Part shown: positions 51,836-60,931 of the stretch, piece by piece
How the letters are laid out: every line of letters begins with the position of its first letter
Numbering within the stretch: the first letter of the stretch is position 1
Notes under the pieces: model-generated
The model's input: the letters and a program-made list of their open reading frames with translations, nothing else
Told to the model about the DNA's origin: nothing
The model's database searches: none
Translations under genes and position numbers: made by a program
Origin: an uncultured Acetatifactor sp.
GTDB taxonomy: Bacteria; Bacillota; Clostridia; Lachnospirales; Lachnospiraceae
Assembly: GCA_910587555.1 (NCBI GenBank)
Contig: CAJULV010000018.1
Location: forward strand, 1 to 64,000
Reading direction: 5' to 3'
DNA length: 64,000 nt

Positions 51836-51975
51836 AATACGCCTCCTACTCTTCCGTTACAGTCCCATGGCCCCTCAGATGTTTTGCAATGTAGTAAATC
51901 CGGCAATGCAGGCTGTCCGGCAATTGGTATATAGGCTATTTTATCACGCATGGCGGGAAAAGTACAGGGAAAGTT

Positions 51976-53700
51976 TCAGTTGACTGTCTTATGGGCGCCT
52001 GCCCCAATCAAGACTCTCTTTCCGCAGAACGCGAAGCCGTATTTCCGGATACGCTCCCCGGGAATCCCTTTGGCGGCCAGATTTGCCTGATAATTCTTCT
52101 CGTCAATCTGTTTCAGGGCGCTTTGCACCGTGTCCGACAGTTCCTTCTCGTCCTCGTCCTGTACCTTGAATTCTATGATAATTCCATCATTTTCCGAGAT
52201 TCCAGTTTTCTGTCTCGGCTCCAACATCACATCATACCGTCCGAATCCGCTCTCCCGGTTCGACATGATTACATATTTGTCAGCAAGTTCCACCATCAGT
52301 CCCAGAACAAAACCATGATAAAACCGCTCCGGCGCTTTCTCAGAGGGCTTCGTCCCTGCATCAAAGCTGCTGAACATCTCTGCCGCTACCCGGTTCATAT
52401 AAATGTTCATGGCCTTCAAATCATCCAGTAACAGAGCCTTGACGAAATCATTGTAATCAGATGCCGCAGAATCGAACCAATCCCTCACCATATTCCGGAA
52501 CATGACTCTGACTTCAAAATTAGTGAGCTCCAACTCATAATCTTCCTTCCACTCCCCATACTTCGTCGTATGTGAATGGAAAGCCTTCACCTTCAGATAG
52601 CCGCCTGCAAGCAGCAGGCTCCAAATGGCATTCTTTTTCGTGGACAGCTGATTATAGACAATCTGCTCGTCAATCTCCACTTGGATCGTCTCTCCCCGGA
52701 GCAGGCATTCAAAAGCCTTCTTCACATCCGCGCTGCCCTCCCGCACCAGCTTCCCTACAAGCCCGTTGGAACTGGTATTTGCCCAGTAAGCCCCCACTCT
52801 TCGATGATCAAGGAAATTGATGATGGACCACGGGTTATAGATATCCGACTTTTTACCGAACGTAAATCCGTCATACCAGTTCTTCACCTGGTCTTTTCGG
52901 TTTCCCAACCCGTACTCGTCCAACGCATTGAACACTTCCTCCTCCGTAAATCCAAAACAATCCGCATATTTTTCGGATGTGGTTGTCACTACCTGTAGAT
53001 TGTTCAAATCAGAGAATATGGACTCTTTACTAACTCTTGTGATTCCCGTCATCACGGCCCGCTCTAAATAAGGATTGGTCTTAAAGGCGGCATTGAACAG
53101 GCTTTTTACGAAAGCCACCATCTCCTCCCAGTAGCCTCCCTCAAAGGCCTCCTGCATGGGCGTATCATATTCATCCAATAGGACGATAACCTTTTTGCCA
53201 TAATATCTGCTCAGGAAATCCGACAGAGACCGCAGGGAAGCCGCCGCCGTGCTGTCCGACATCTCCGCGCGCACCTCGCCATAATATGCCTTCTCTTTAT
53301 CATTGAGCAGATTCCCCTCCAAAAGATAGTCATGCTTATTATACTGTTCCTCAATGACCCGGCACATGCTTTTCCTGGCCTCTGTAAAAGTATTCTCCTT
53401 TACGACTGCAAAGCTCAAAAACAGCACAGGATAAGTTCCCTGCAAAGCCCGGTATTCCTCCCTCTGCCATATGGAAAGCCCCTGAAAAAGCGCAGACTTG
53501 CCGGCATGCTTTAAATCAAAGAATTTCTCCAGCATGCTCATGTTCAACGTCTTTCCGAAACGCCTGGGACGGGCAATCAGTGTTACGCTGTCTCCGCTTT
53601 CCCACCATTCCCGGATGAAATCCGTCTTGTCTATATAGAAATACCCGCGGCTCCGAATTACTTCAAAATCCTGATTGCCAATCCCTACTGTCCTCGCCAT
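51976..53700 (-). CDS. AAA-ATPase / PD-(D/E)XK nuclease fusion, second copy
   Basis: A 574-residue paralogue of 43077-44696. AAA domain: FYIDKTDFIREWW, Walker A ARPRRFGKT, Walker B VIVLLDEYDTPMQEA, then WYDGFTFGKKSDIYNPWSI. PD-(D/E)XK domain: Asp in GFGRYDVMLEP, IIEFKV (ExK), then YGFAFCGKRVLIG. ATG 53700 follows AAGGAG. It belongs to a distinct branch from the first copy (different spacing and C-terminus), so it is not a recent duplication. It lies downstream of the accessory Sec genes on the same strand but 115 nt from them. Confidence 0.85.
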   Translation of the reverse strand: MARTVGIGNQDFEVIRSRGYFYIDKTDFIREWWESGDSVTLIARPRRFGKTLNMSMLEKFFDLKHAGKSALFQGLSIWQREEYRALQGTYPVLFLSFAVVKENTFTEARKSMCRVIEEQYNKHDYLLEGNLLNDKEKAYYGEVRAEMSDSTAAASLRSLSDFLSRYYGKKVIVLLDEYDTPMQEAFEGGYWEEMVAFVKSLFNAAFKTNPYLERAVMTGITRVSKESIFSDLNNLQVVTTTSEKYADCFGFTEEEVFNALDEYGLGNRKDQVKNWYDGFTFGKKSDIYNPWSIINFLDHRRVGAYWANTSSNGLVGKLVREGSADVKKAFECLLRGETIQVEIDEQIVYNQLSTKKNAIWSLLLAGGYLKVKAFHSHTTKYGEWKEDYELELTNFEVRVMFRNMVRDWFDSAASDYNDFVKALLLDDLKAMNIYMNRVAAEMFSSFDAGTKPSEKAPERFYHGFVLGLMVELADKYVIMSNRESGFGRYDVMLEPRQKTGISENDGIIIEFKVQDEDEKELSDTVQSALKQIDEKNYQANLAAKGIPGERIRKYGFAFCGKRVLIGAGAHKTVN

Positions 53701-53815
53701 GCCGAAACGCTCCTTCCGAAAAATTCCCCCGTCCAACGCCGCTTTTCTCATCCGCTGTCTTCAGTATAGCTTTTTACGCAGGTAAAGTCAAACCCAGTTT
53801 AGAGCGAGGTTTGTT

Positions 53816-55963
53816 TCAGGCTATCTCCTGCCACAGTTTTTCATATTCATCACAAACGTACACTCTCGCATTCTCGAGCAAACGTTTTTTTGCCAAAGCT
53901 TTCAACAGATCCAACCTGTCCTGGTTCCCGTTTTTCAGATAAAACATTACCACTTTTTTATATATTTCAAACCTTTCTTCCTTTGATCTGTTTCTCACTT
54001 TGTCTGCAAGCGAACCCTCCAACGAAATTCTGTCATATTCATATCCACAGGCATCCAGATAGCAAACTCTGTCTGCATAAGATAAAACGCACGGCGTCCA
54101 CCCCTCGTCCTCCGACAAAATCTCAGGAAAAAAATGAGATTTTACCAAAGAGGCCCGATATAATTTATTCCAAATTACCGCACCATACCCGCACTCTCTG
54201 ATATAATATTCCAGAAAAAATTCGTCTATCGTCACTGCAGTATCCTCTTTCATGGGATATTGTATAAATTTGTCATACCCGTAATCGGTCATCCGGTATA
54301 CAGAAGTTACTGCAATATCACAATGATTTTTTCTGATTGTTTCATATAGCTTTGCCGTCATATCCGGGCGCATCATATCATCACTGTCCAAAAAACCTAT
54401 ATAATTGCCTTTTGCGTGCACTATCCCTGTATTTCGTGCTGCCGCTACCCCCCTGTTTTTCTGATGTATCACAGCTATATTTCTATAATGTCCGGCATAC
54501 CAGTCAATGATCTCCGATGTCCGATCCGTACTTCCGTCATCTACAATAATAAGTTCCAAATCCGGAAGCGTCTGTGCCAATGCGGTGTCAATACTCCTTA
54601 CAATATAATCCTGTGCATTGAAAGCCGGCATAATCAAGCTGACCTTGGGACTGTCACAACTCCCTTCCTGTAGATAAGCCGGTTCTGATTCCGCCAGAAC
54701 CAACTTCCCTTTTAATGTCTCCAGATAAGCTTTTATAATAACACCGTTTTCGCTTTTCAGTTTCTTCAGCAAAAGGTAATGCTGATGAAGATCCCGCGTA
54801 TTTCCCAACAGTGCTCCTTTAGTATCATATATCAAAAAGCCTTCCGCTTCTCCTTGAAAATCCCATGAAAAAGCCACATTTCCGCCATAGGACTCCCGCA
54901 GTACAGACGATCTGAATACGCACTCTCCGGTCTCATAAACCCGCTCTGGCAAAGGAAGCCTTCCTGCATCCTTCCTGTAAAATGCCTGCATCGCTTCGCA
55001 CAGACACTTCTTTGTAAAATACCCGTTCTGTACGGCCGGCGCAAACTGTTCCACAGCCTTTATATACTCCCGATATTCCCCTTCTGTCATTCTCTCAATC
55101 AGCGCTGTCGCTTCTTCCAGCGTATTTACCGCTAATCCCAGGTGATTCATCTCAACCAGTGTCTGATGCGCCCCCCCGGCAGGTACAATGACGGGCATCC
55201 CTGCCGCCAGATATCTCGCGAGAGAAAAGGAATTACTTTTCTCCATATATTGACGGGAATATGTATCCCTATACCATACAAGCCCGAAACCTCCCCCTCT
55301 ATTTAACTCCGAAAGAAGCTGGTACGGCTCCCGTTCCCCCAGGTTCCGTACATTTCCCTGGCCTGCTGAAGCATTATACAAATTCAACGGCACCGAATCG
55401 TTCCAGTCAGCCATCCCCTCAAAGCCTTCACTGTCTGTAAAGTAAATCTCCTTTCTGAATGTCGGCGTATTGAAAAGCGGCTCTCTGACGGTATAATCCC
55501 ACATTTCCTGTACCACAAACTTCATTCCCTTATGTATACCGTTGTCTAATAACCACTGCCGCATGGCATAAGTTGGAACAATCAGTACTTCCGCCTGATT
55601 GTACAGTTCTACAATACTTCCCAGCAAAGATTTCTTACCCTCATCAGCCAAAGCCTCCAATTCATGGATCAGCACCGCAATCCGGGCGCCGTATGCCTTC
55701 AGGCGATACACCAGTTCATGTTCAAACCTCATGCCGTTCCCTGTAGGAAACTGACAGATGACAAGATCGCCCCGGTTGATACCCGCGATAATCCCGTCCA
55801 GCCTGCTGCCCAGGCTTTCCCCGCCTTCGTCCTCTGCGTAATACCGAAAAATCCCCATCTCCCTACAACCCAGCTGGTGGGCTGCCTCGGCAACCATATG
55901 CTGCATATAATGGGACTTGTCCCGTAATGACCATCCGTTGATCCGTGTAATATATGTTTTCAC
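53816..55963 (-). CDS. Gtf3-like / GT2 fusion glycosyltransferase A
   Basis: A 715-residue cytoplasmic protein. Residues 1-330 match the Gtf3/Nss glucosyltransferase of streptococcal SRR-glycoprotein loci (GCREMGIFRY, LDGIIAGINRGDLVICQFPT, VQEMWDYTV, SLARYLAAGMPVIVPAGGAHQ). A beta-rich middle (about 350-430, GGNVAFSWDFQGEAEGFLIY) leads to a GT2 GT-A domain (436-715) with IIVDDGSTD and DSDD at about 526. So it probably adds two sugars in succession to an adhesin glycan. GTG start at 55963 with AGGGAG upstream. Paralogue of the next gene; last member of the glycosylation gene set. Confidence 0.85.
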   Translation of the reverse strand: MKTYITRINGWSLRDKSHYMQHMVAEAAHQLGCREMGIFRYYAEDEGGESLGSRLDGIIAGINRGDLVICQFPTGNGMRFEHELVYRLKAYGARIAVLIHELEALADEGKKSLLGSIVELYNQAEVLIVPTYAMRQWLLDNGIHKGMKFVVQEMWDYTVREPLFNTPTFRKEIYFTDSEGFEGMADWNDSVPLNLYNASAGQGNVRNLGEREPYQLLSELNRGGGFGLVWYRDTYSRQYMEKSNSFSLARYLAAGMPVIVPAGGAHQTLVEMNHLGLAVNTLEEATALIERMTEGEYREYIKAVEQFAPAVQNGYFTKKCLCEAMQAFYRKDAGRLPLPERVYETGECVFRSSVLRESYGGNVAFSWDFQGEAEGFLIYDTKGALLGNTRDLHQHYLLLKKLKSENGVIIKAYLETLKGKLVLAESEPAYLQEGSCDSPKVSLIMPAFNAQDYIVRSIDTALAQTLPDLELIIVDDGSTDRTSEIIDWYAGHYRNIAVIHQKNRGVAAARNTGIVHAKGNYIGFLDSDDMMRPDMTAKLYETIRKNHCDIAVTSVYRMTDYGYDKFIQYPMKEDTAVTIDEFFLEYYIRECGYGAVIWNKLYRASLVKSHFFPEILSEDEGWTPCVLSYADRVCYLDACGYEYDRISLEGSLADKVRNRSKEERFEIYKKVVMFYLKNGNQDRLDLLKALAKKRLLENARVYVCDEYEKLWQEIA

Positions 55964-56127
55964 CCTAATCTCCCTTCTGCTGCCAGATTAAAGCCCAAAC
56001 GCTTCCCATCCTCAGCCACAAACAAACTCGCTTTATCTTCCTATCATTCCTTTTTCCTTTTGAGTAATTCCCTTTCAGTCACCTTTCTCAAACCCTTCTT
56101 CGTTCTATACAGACCAACTCGCTGCTC

Positions 56128-58272
56128 TTACATTCGCTCAATCTCCTCTTTTAATTCTTTATACTTAGGATACGAATATGTACTCATAAATGCTCCCAAA
56201 TAGCTCAATGCAAGGCGTTTCAGCAGAACTTTTTTCTCCTGATTTCCATTTTTAAGGAAAAATAAAACAAATTCTCTATGATCCAAAAATTTCTCCTCTA
56301 TTGGTTTGCTCCAAGAAGCGTGAATTCCCGTAACATTTCGTATTGTTCTGTCATATTCGTACAAATGTGCATTGATGTAACAGACTTTCCCGGCATATGA
56401 CAAAACATAGGGAGTCCATGCATCGTCCTCAAACGTCACGCCCGTTGCAAACAAATGTTCTTTTACAAGAGAAGCACAATACAGCTTATTCCAAATTACA
56501 GGAGAAAGACTCCCCATATAACATTCAAAAAAGGCATCCACAGAAATAGCCTCATCCTCCGCTAACGGATAGACATTCATTTCCTGGTAGCCTTCCCCCG
56601 TCAGCTGATACACCGATGTCATGGAAATATCACAGTTATTTTTAATTGCCACTTCATAAAGTCGGCCTAACATATCCGGCCTTATCATATCATCATTGTC
56701 CATAAAACCGATATAATTTCCAGATGAATACTTTATCCCGGTATTTCTTGCGGACGCCTGGCCGCCATTTGATTGATAAAATGACTTGACATTGGGATAT
56801 CTATCAGCATACCAGTCAATCACAGCCTGCGTCCGGTCTGTACTGCCATCATTCACAATAATAATCTCAAAATCATTAAACGTCTGTGCCAACACAGTAT
56901 CAATGCTTCTTGCAATATAATCCTCCGCGTTATAAGCCGGCATAATCAGGCTGACTTTTGGCTCTCCATAATTCCTTTTCTGCAAATAAACCGGTCCCGC
57001 TTCCGCAACAATTAACCTTCCTTTTAAGGTTTGCACATAAGCCTTTATAATGAATCCATTTTCTCTTTCTTTTTCCTTTAACAGAAAATAATGTTCATGA
57101 TAATTTTGTATATTTCCCAGTATAATCCCTGATATGTCATAAATCAGGAATCCATCTACTTTCCCCTGAAAGTCCCAGGAAAAAGCCAGATTACCTCCAT
57201 AGGCTTCATTAAACACTGCTGACCTGAACATACCTTTTCCAACTTCATATACACTTTCCGGTACAGGAAGCCTTCCGGCATCCTTCCTGTAAAACGCCAG
57301 CATCGCCTCAAGCAAGCATTTTCTTGTAAAAGACCCACTCCTTAGAGCGGGCGCAAACTGTTCCACCGATTGTACATATCCCTGATAATCCTCCTCCGTC
57401 ATCTGCTCAACAACTGCTGCCGCTTCCTCCAGATGATTTACCGCAATTCCCAGATGATTTTCCTCAATCAGCATCTGATGCGAACATCCGGCAGGCACAA
57501 TAACAGGCATCCCCGCCGCCAGATATCTGGCAAGAGAAAAAGAATTACTTTTTTCCATATATTGGCGGGAATACGCATCCCTGTACCAGACAAGCCCGAA
57601 TCCTCCCGCCTTATTTAATTCGAAAAGAAGCTCATACGGTTCCCTCTCACCCAGGTTTTCTACCTTCTCACCCTGATTCGCAGAAACATTATATAACTTC
57701 AACGGCACAGAATACTTCCAGCTGTTCATTCCCTCGAAGCCTTCACTATCTGTAAAATAAAGTTCCTTTCGAAACATTTGGCGTTTGATAAGCGGATCCT
57801 TTACTGTGTAGTCCCACATTTCCTGTATCACGAACTTCATACTTTTGTGGATCCCATTTTCCAATAACCACTGCCGCATAGCATAAGTAGGAACAATCAA
57901 CACCTCCGCCTTATTAAACAGCGCAATACATTCCTCTCTCTTCACTTGGTTTTCTTCGCAAGCCAATATCTCTTGAACAAAAATGGTGATCCGTCCACCA
58001 TAAGCCTTTAGACGATTTATTAATTCATTCTCAAACCTCATGCCATTTCCAGTTGGAAACTGATAGATTATAAAATCACCTTTATTGATTCCTGCAATGA
58101 TTCCATCCAGCCTACTACTTAAACTTTCCCAGCTTTCATCTCCTAAAAAATAACGATATATTCCCATCTCTCGGCAATCAAGTTGATGTGCCAATTCGGC
58201 GGTCATATGTTGAATAAAATGAGTTTTATCATGCAAGGGCCATCCATTGATTCGTGTAATATAAATCTTCAT
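56128..58272 (-). CDS. Gtf3-like / GT2 fusion glycosyltransferase B
   Basis: A 714-residue paralogue of the neighbouring gene with the same plan: Gtf3-like part (1-330; DCREMGIYRYFL, LDGIIAGINKGDFIIYQFPT, YLAAGMPVIVPAGCSHQ), beta-rich linker (GGNLAFSWDFQGKVDGFLIY) and GT2 domain (from about 436; IIVNDGSTD, and DNDD at about 525). The sugar-nucleotide acidic motif is DNDD where copy A has DSDD, and the C-terminal third diverges most, so the GT2 acceptors may differ. ATG 58272 follows GGAAGGA. Noticeably AT-richer than the S1 and secA2 neighbours. Confidence 0.85.
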   Translation of the reverse strand: MKIYITRINGWPLHDKTHFIQHMTAELAHQLDCREMGIYRYFLGDESWESLSSRLDGIIAGINKGDFIIYQFPTGNGMRFENELINRLKAYGGRITIFVQEILACEENQVKREECIALFNKAEVLIVPTYAMRQWLLENGIHKSMKFVIQEMWDYTVKDPLIKRQMFRKELYFTDSEGFEGMNSWKYSVPLKLYNVSANQGEKVENLGEREPYELLFELNKAGGFGLVWYRDAYSRQYMEKSNSFSLARYLAAGMPVIVPAGCSHQMLIEENHLGIAVNHLEEAAAVVEQMTEEDYQGYVQSVEQFAPALRSGSFTRKCLLEAMLAFYRKDAGRLPVPESVYEVGKGMFRSAVFNEAYGGNLAFSWDFQGKVDGFLIYDISGIILGNIQNYHEHYFLLKEKERENGFIIKAYVQTLKGRLIVAEAGPVYLQKRNYGEPKVSLIMPAYNAEDYIARSIDTVLAQTFNDFEIIIVNDGSTDRTQAVIDWYADRYPNVKSFYQSNGGQASARNTGIKYSSGNYIGFMDNDDMIRPDMLGRLYEVAIKNNCDISMTSVYQLTGEGYQEMNVYPLAEDEAISVDAFFECYMGSLSPVIWNKLYCASLVKEHLFATGVTFEDDAWTPYVLSYAGKVCYINAHLYEYDRTIRNVTGIHASWSKPIEEKFLDHREFVLFFLKNGNQEKKVLLKRLALSYLGAFMSTYSYPKYKELKEEIERM

Positions 58273-58465
58273 ATCAATTCCTTCCACCATCTAATTATTC
58301 AGCTATTCATCTTGCATAAATATTGGACTTCTGTTACCAAGGTATCCAAATCTCCATCAATACTTTAACAGCAAAGTCTCCCCTATCTTGTCACCATTCA
58401 CATTTCTGATTGCTTTCATACCTAAATCAAATGCCCCCTCTTTACACTTACTAAAACATCATCCC

Positions 58466-59494
58466 CTATTCCACTTCATCTGATAATAAAATATCAGTCA
58501 CATCTGCCCGCAGCAGCATCTGAACTGCATCTATAAGAAATTTTTTAATAAAGTAACCATTACGAAGCAAGGGCGCAAAATTTCTCACCTGTCCCACATA
58601 TTCCTGGTACTCCGTCTCCTCCATATTTCCAACCCGCTCTACTGCCTCGTCCAGGCTATCGACTACCATCCCAAGATGATTTTCCTCAATCAAATACTGA
58701 TTGGAAATTCCTCTTGGTACGATCACCGGAATCCCTGCTGCCAAATAAGCGCTAAGTTTAATGGTATTATTATATTTCATGTACTGATGCCAGTAGTCAT
58801 TCCCATACCATACCAAGCCAAATCCACCCTTTGATAATTCCAGCAAAAGGCTGTCGGGAACCATCCATCCCATAACCTGCACATTTTTTCCTGTACATTG
58901 TTCCGCCGTATATACCTTCAGAGGCACATCATAGTTCCATTGCTGTGGAAATAAAAATTTAGACGGGTTTCCCGCAAAATGAATTTCTCTCTGAAATCTG
59001 GGTGCCTGCGGAAAACGAATGTCCGTTATATAGTCCCAAAGCTCCTGCACTACAAATTTCATATCTTCCCGAATTCCATTATCCTGCAAGAACGCCTTCA
59101 TGGCATAAGAAGGCACCACAAGAACCTCTGCAGAATTAAATAAACCTATCACATACCCCAGCATAAAGCGGCTGCTCTCGATCATAAGTGCCTCCACATC
59201 ATGCACAACAATGACTATTCTTCCTCCATATGCCTTTATACGGTCAATCAGCCCTTCTTCAAACTTCAGTTGATTCCATGTCGGGTGTTGAAAAAAGACA
59301 ATGTCTCCAGCGGAGATACTGGCAATGATGCCATCGTATCGGGAACTCAAACTTTCATTGCTTTCATTCCTTGAATCATAAACATATATCCCCATATTCC
59401 GAAACCCCAGCTGATGACCAACACGGGAAACCATTTCCTGTGCATCCTGCGCTGCGCCGGCCAGCCCGTTTGTACACGATATGAACACCTTCAT
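58466..59494 (-). CDS. Gtf3/Nss-like glycosyltransferase
   Basis: A 342-residue single-domain relative of streptococcal Gtf3 (GT-B fold), which adds glucose to the GlcNAc laid down by GtfA/GtfB. Close matches include LGFRNMGIYVYDSRNESNES, RYDGIIASISAGDIVFFQHP, VVHDVEALM, VVPSYAMKAFLQDNGI and YLAAGIPVIVPRGISNQYLI. It has no GT2 half, unlike the two genes downstream. ATG 59494 follows GGGGAGGG. Position right after gtfB is the same as in Streptococcus. Predicted to perform the second step of adhesin glycosylation. Confidence 0.88.
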   Translation of the reverse strand: MKVFISCTNGLAGAAQDAQEMVSRVGHQLGFRNMGIYVYDSRNESNESLSSRYDGIIASISAGDIVFFQHPTWNQLKFEEGLIDRIKAYGGRIVIVVHDVEALMIESSRFMLGYVIGLFNSAEVLVVPSYAMKAFLQDNGIREDMKFVVQELWDYITDIRFPQAPRFQREIHFAGNPSKFLFPQQWNYDVPLKVYTAEQCTGKNVQVMGWMVPDSLLLELSKGGFGLVWYGNDYWHQYMKYNNTIKLSAYLAAGIPVIVPRGISNQYLIEENHLGMVVDSLDEAVERVGNMEETEYQEYVGQVRNFAPLLRNGYFIKKFLIDAVQMLLRADVTDILLSDEVE

Positions 59495-59563
59495 TGCCAT
59501 CCCTCCCCAAAAGCAATCCTGCAGTTTATCAAAATTTTCCCTCTCCCCGCTCCTCTGTATATA

Positions 59564-60931
59564 TTACTTCCCCTCTTCCAAAAACCTCCTGTAATCCTCC
59601 GAAAATTCCACCAGCGCAGCCGCCCTCTGCTTCTGCAAACGCTCCGCAAGTACAGACACCTTTCCGATAGTCTCCCTGAAATCAGCAATCATCCTGTCCG
59701 CTTCCTTAACCGGATAAACCTGCCTGCTGCTTACATAGTCCCTGTTATGGGCTGTTTCCTGGAAAGCGAAAATCAGCTGGTTATTCAGGAAAGCTCTCCG
59801 TACCGCAGAGACAATCTCCCCTTCATAATTAATATCAAGATAATAATCACATTTATCAAAAAGTTCCTTAAGAACCTCTGATTTCACGCCCGGATATAGA
59901 CTGACATTATTAAATGCCTCCATTTCCATAAGCCTTGACGACATTTCCGTCAGGGCGGCAATGTGAAAATGCATCTGCGGAATCGCTTTAACAATCTCCC
60001 TGCAATGCTCAATCCGGTCAGAATTGGTACAAATCAGCGCTTCCATCCTGCGCCTGTTCTTTCTCTTGAATGGATAAATAAAGCCCAGCTTCCGCACCAT
60101 TTCCCGAGACGCCCCCAGCTCCAGCAATCTCGTATACGAATTCTCCATCTGCACCATAATTTGGGCTGTCCTGGGCGCCTCTCCCCGCAGGATCATCTGC
60201 ATATTCCCGGGAATCTCATCCCTCACAGGCTCCTGCCAGAATAATACATCTCTCTTCTCCGCTCCGCCCAGGGCATTAGATACAAAGAAAGGCGTAGACA
60301 GGGAATTGAAGAACAGCCTGTCAGGCTCCAATCCCGCACGCTTGAGAAAATAAAGAATAAATTCCGTCTTTGTCCTGAAAAATTTTACTTCCTTCCCCTC
60401 GTTCAGCACAATATCCCCGGTAACATAGTTCAGCACAATGACTTCCTGACCTGCGGCCGAAAACCAGGACTTATTCACCTTCTGCCCCCTGGCGTTAAAG
60501 ATCGTCCTGGCATAAAGCGCCCCATAGCGATTATAGTGATCGCTTACTCTCACAATTCCCCTCTCGTCCAGCCAGTCCACTACATTAACCAGCCTCTTAT
60601 GGGCAGGCTCGGCATAAAAAATCCTTCCCCGCTCCCGGTTGTAATCGCTGATTTTGCCGTTGCTGTTATTCCCGCTGATCTCCCAGTAATCCGGTACCGA
60701 AATCTGGTTAAAGTACCGCGGCTTTCCCGGAACGTTCTCCTGTTCCCTGAAATCCCCCAGAAAAAACCCAAATACCGAGATAACATCCTCCGGCAGAAAG
60801 CCGTCGTCCTCTATTACGACTGCCGGGAAATCATATCCCGCCTTCTTAAAGGAAGTATGTAAATCTTTGCTGCCCTGCCCATAATAGTCAAAAAGGAGCA
60901 CTATCTGCTCTGATTGATTGTCTCTGCCCAT
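59564..60931 (-). CDS. gtfB: Accessory Sec glycosylation chaperone GtfB
   Basis: A 455-residue protein of the GtfB family: a GT-B-like fold that lacks catalytic activity itself and presents the serine-rich acceptor to GtfA. Seen here: N-terminal VLLFDYYGQGSKDLHTSFKK, YFNQISVPDYWEISGNN, GRIFYAEPAHKRLVNVVDWL and C-terminal CDYYLDINYEGEIVSAVRRA, FAFQETAHNRDYV. It overlaps gtfA by 31 nt, consistent with co-translation of the GtfA-GtfB complex. Confidence 0.9.
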   Translation of the reverse strand: MGRDNQSEQIVLLFDYYGQGSKDLHTSFKKAGYDFPAVVIEDDGFLPEDVISVFGFFLGDFREQENVPGKPRYFNQISVPDYWEISGNNSNGKISDYNRERGRIFYAEPAHKRLVNVVDWLDERGIVRVSDHYNRYGALYARTIFNARGQKVNKSWFSAAGQEVIVLNYVTGDIVLNEGKEVKFFRTKTEFILYFLKRAGLEPDRLFFNSLSTPFFVSNALGGAEKRDVLFWQEPVRDEIPGNMQMILRGEAPRTAQIMVQMENSYTRLLELGASREMVRKLGFIYPFKRKNRRRMEALICTNSDRIEHCREIVKAIPQMHFHIAALTEMSSRLMEMEAFNNVSLYPGVKSEVLKELFDKCDYYLDINYEGEIVSAVRRAFLNNQLIFAFQETAHNRDYVSSRQVYPVKEADRMIADFRETIGKVSVLAERLQKQRAAALVEFSEDYRRFLEEGK

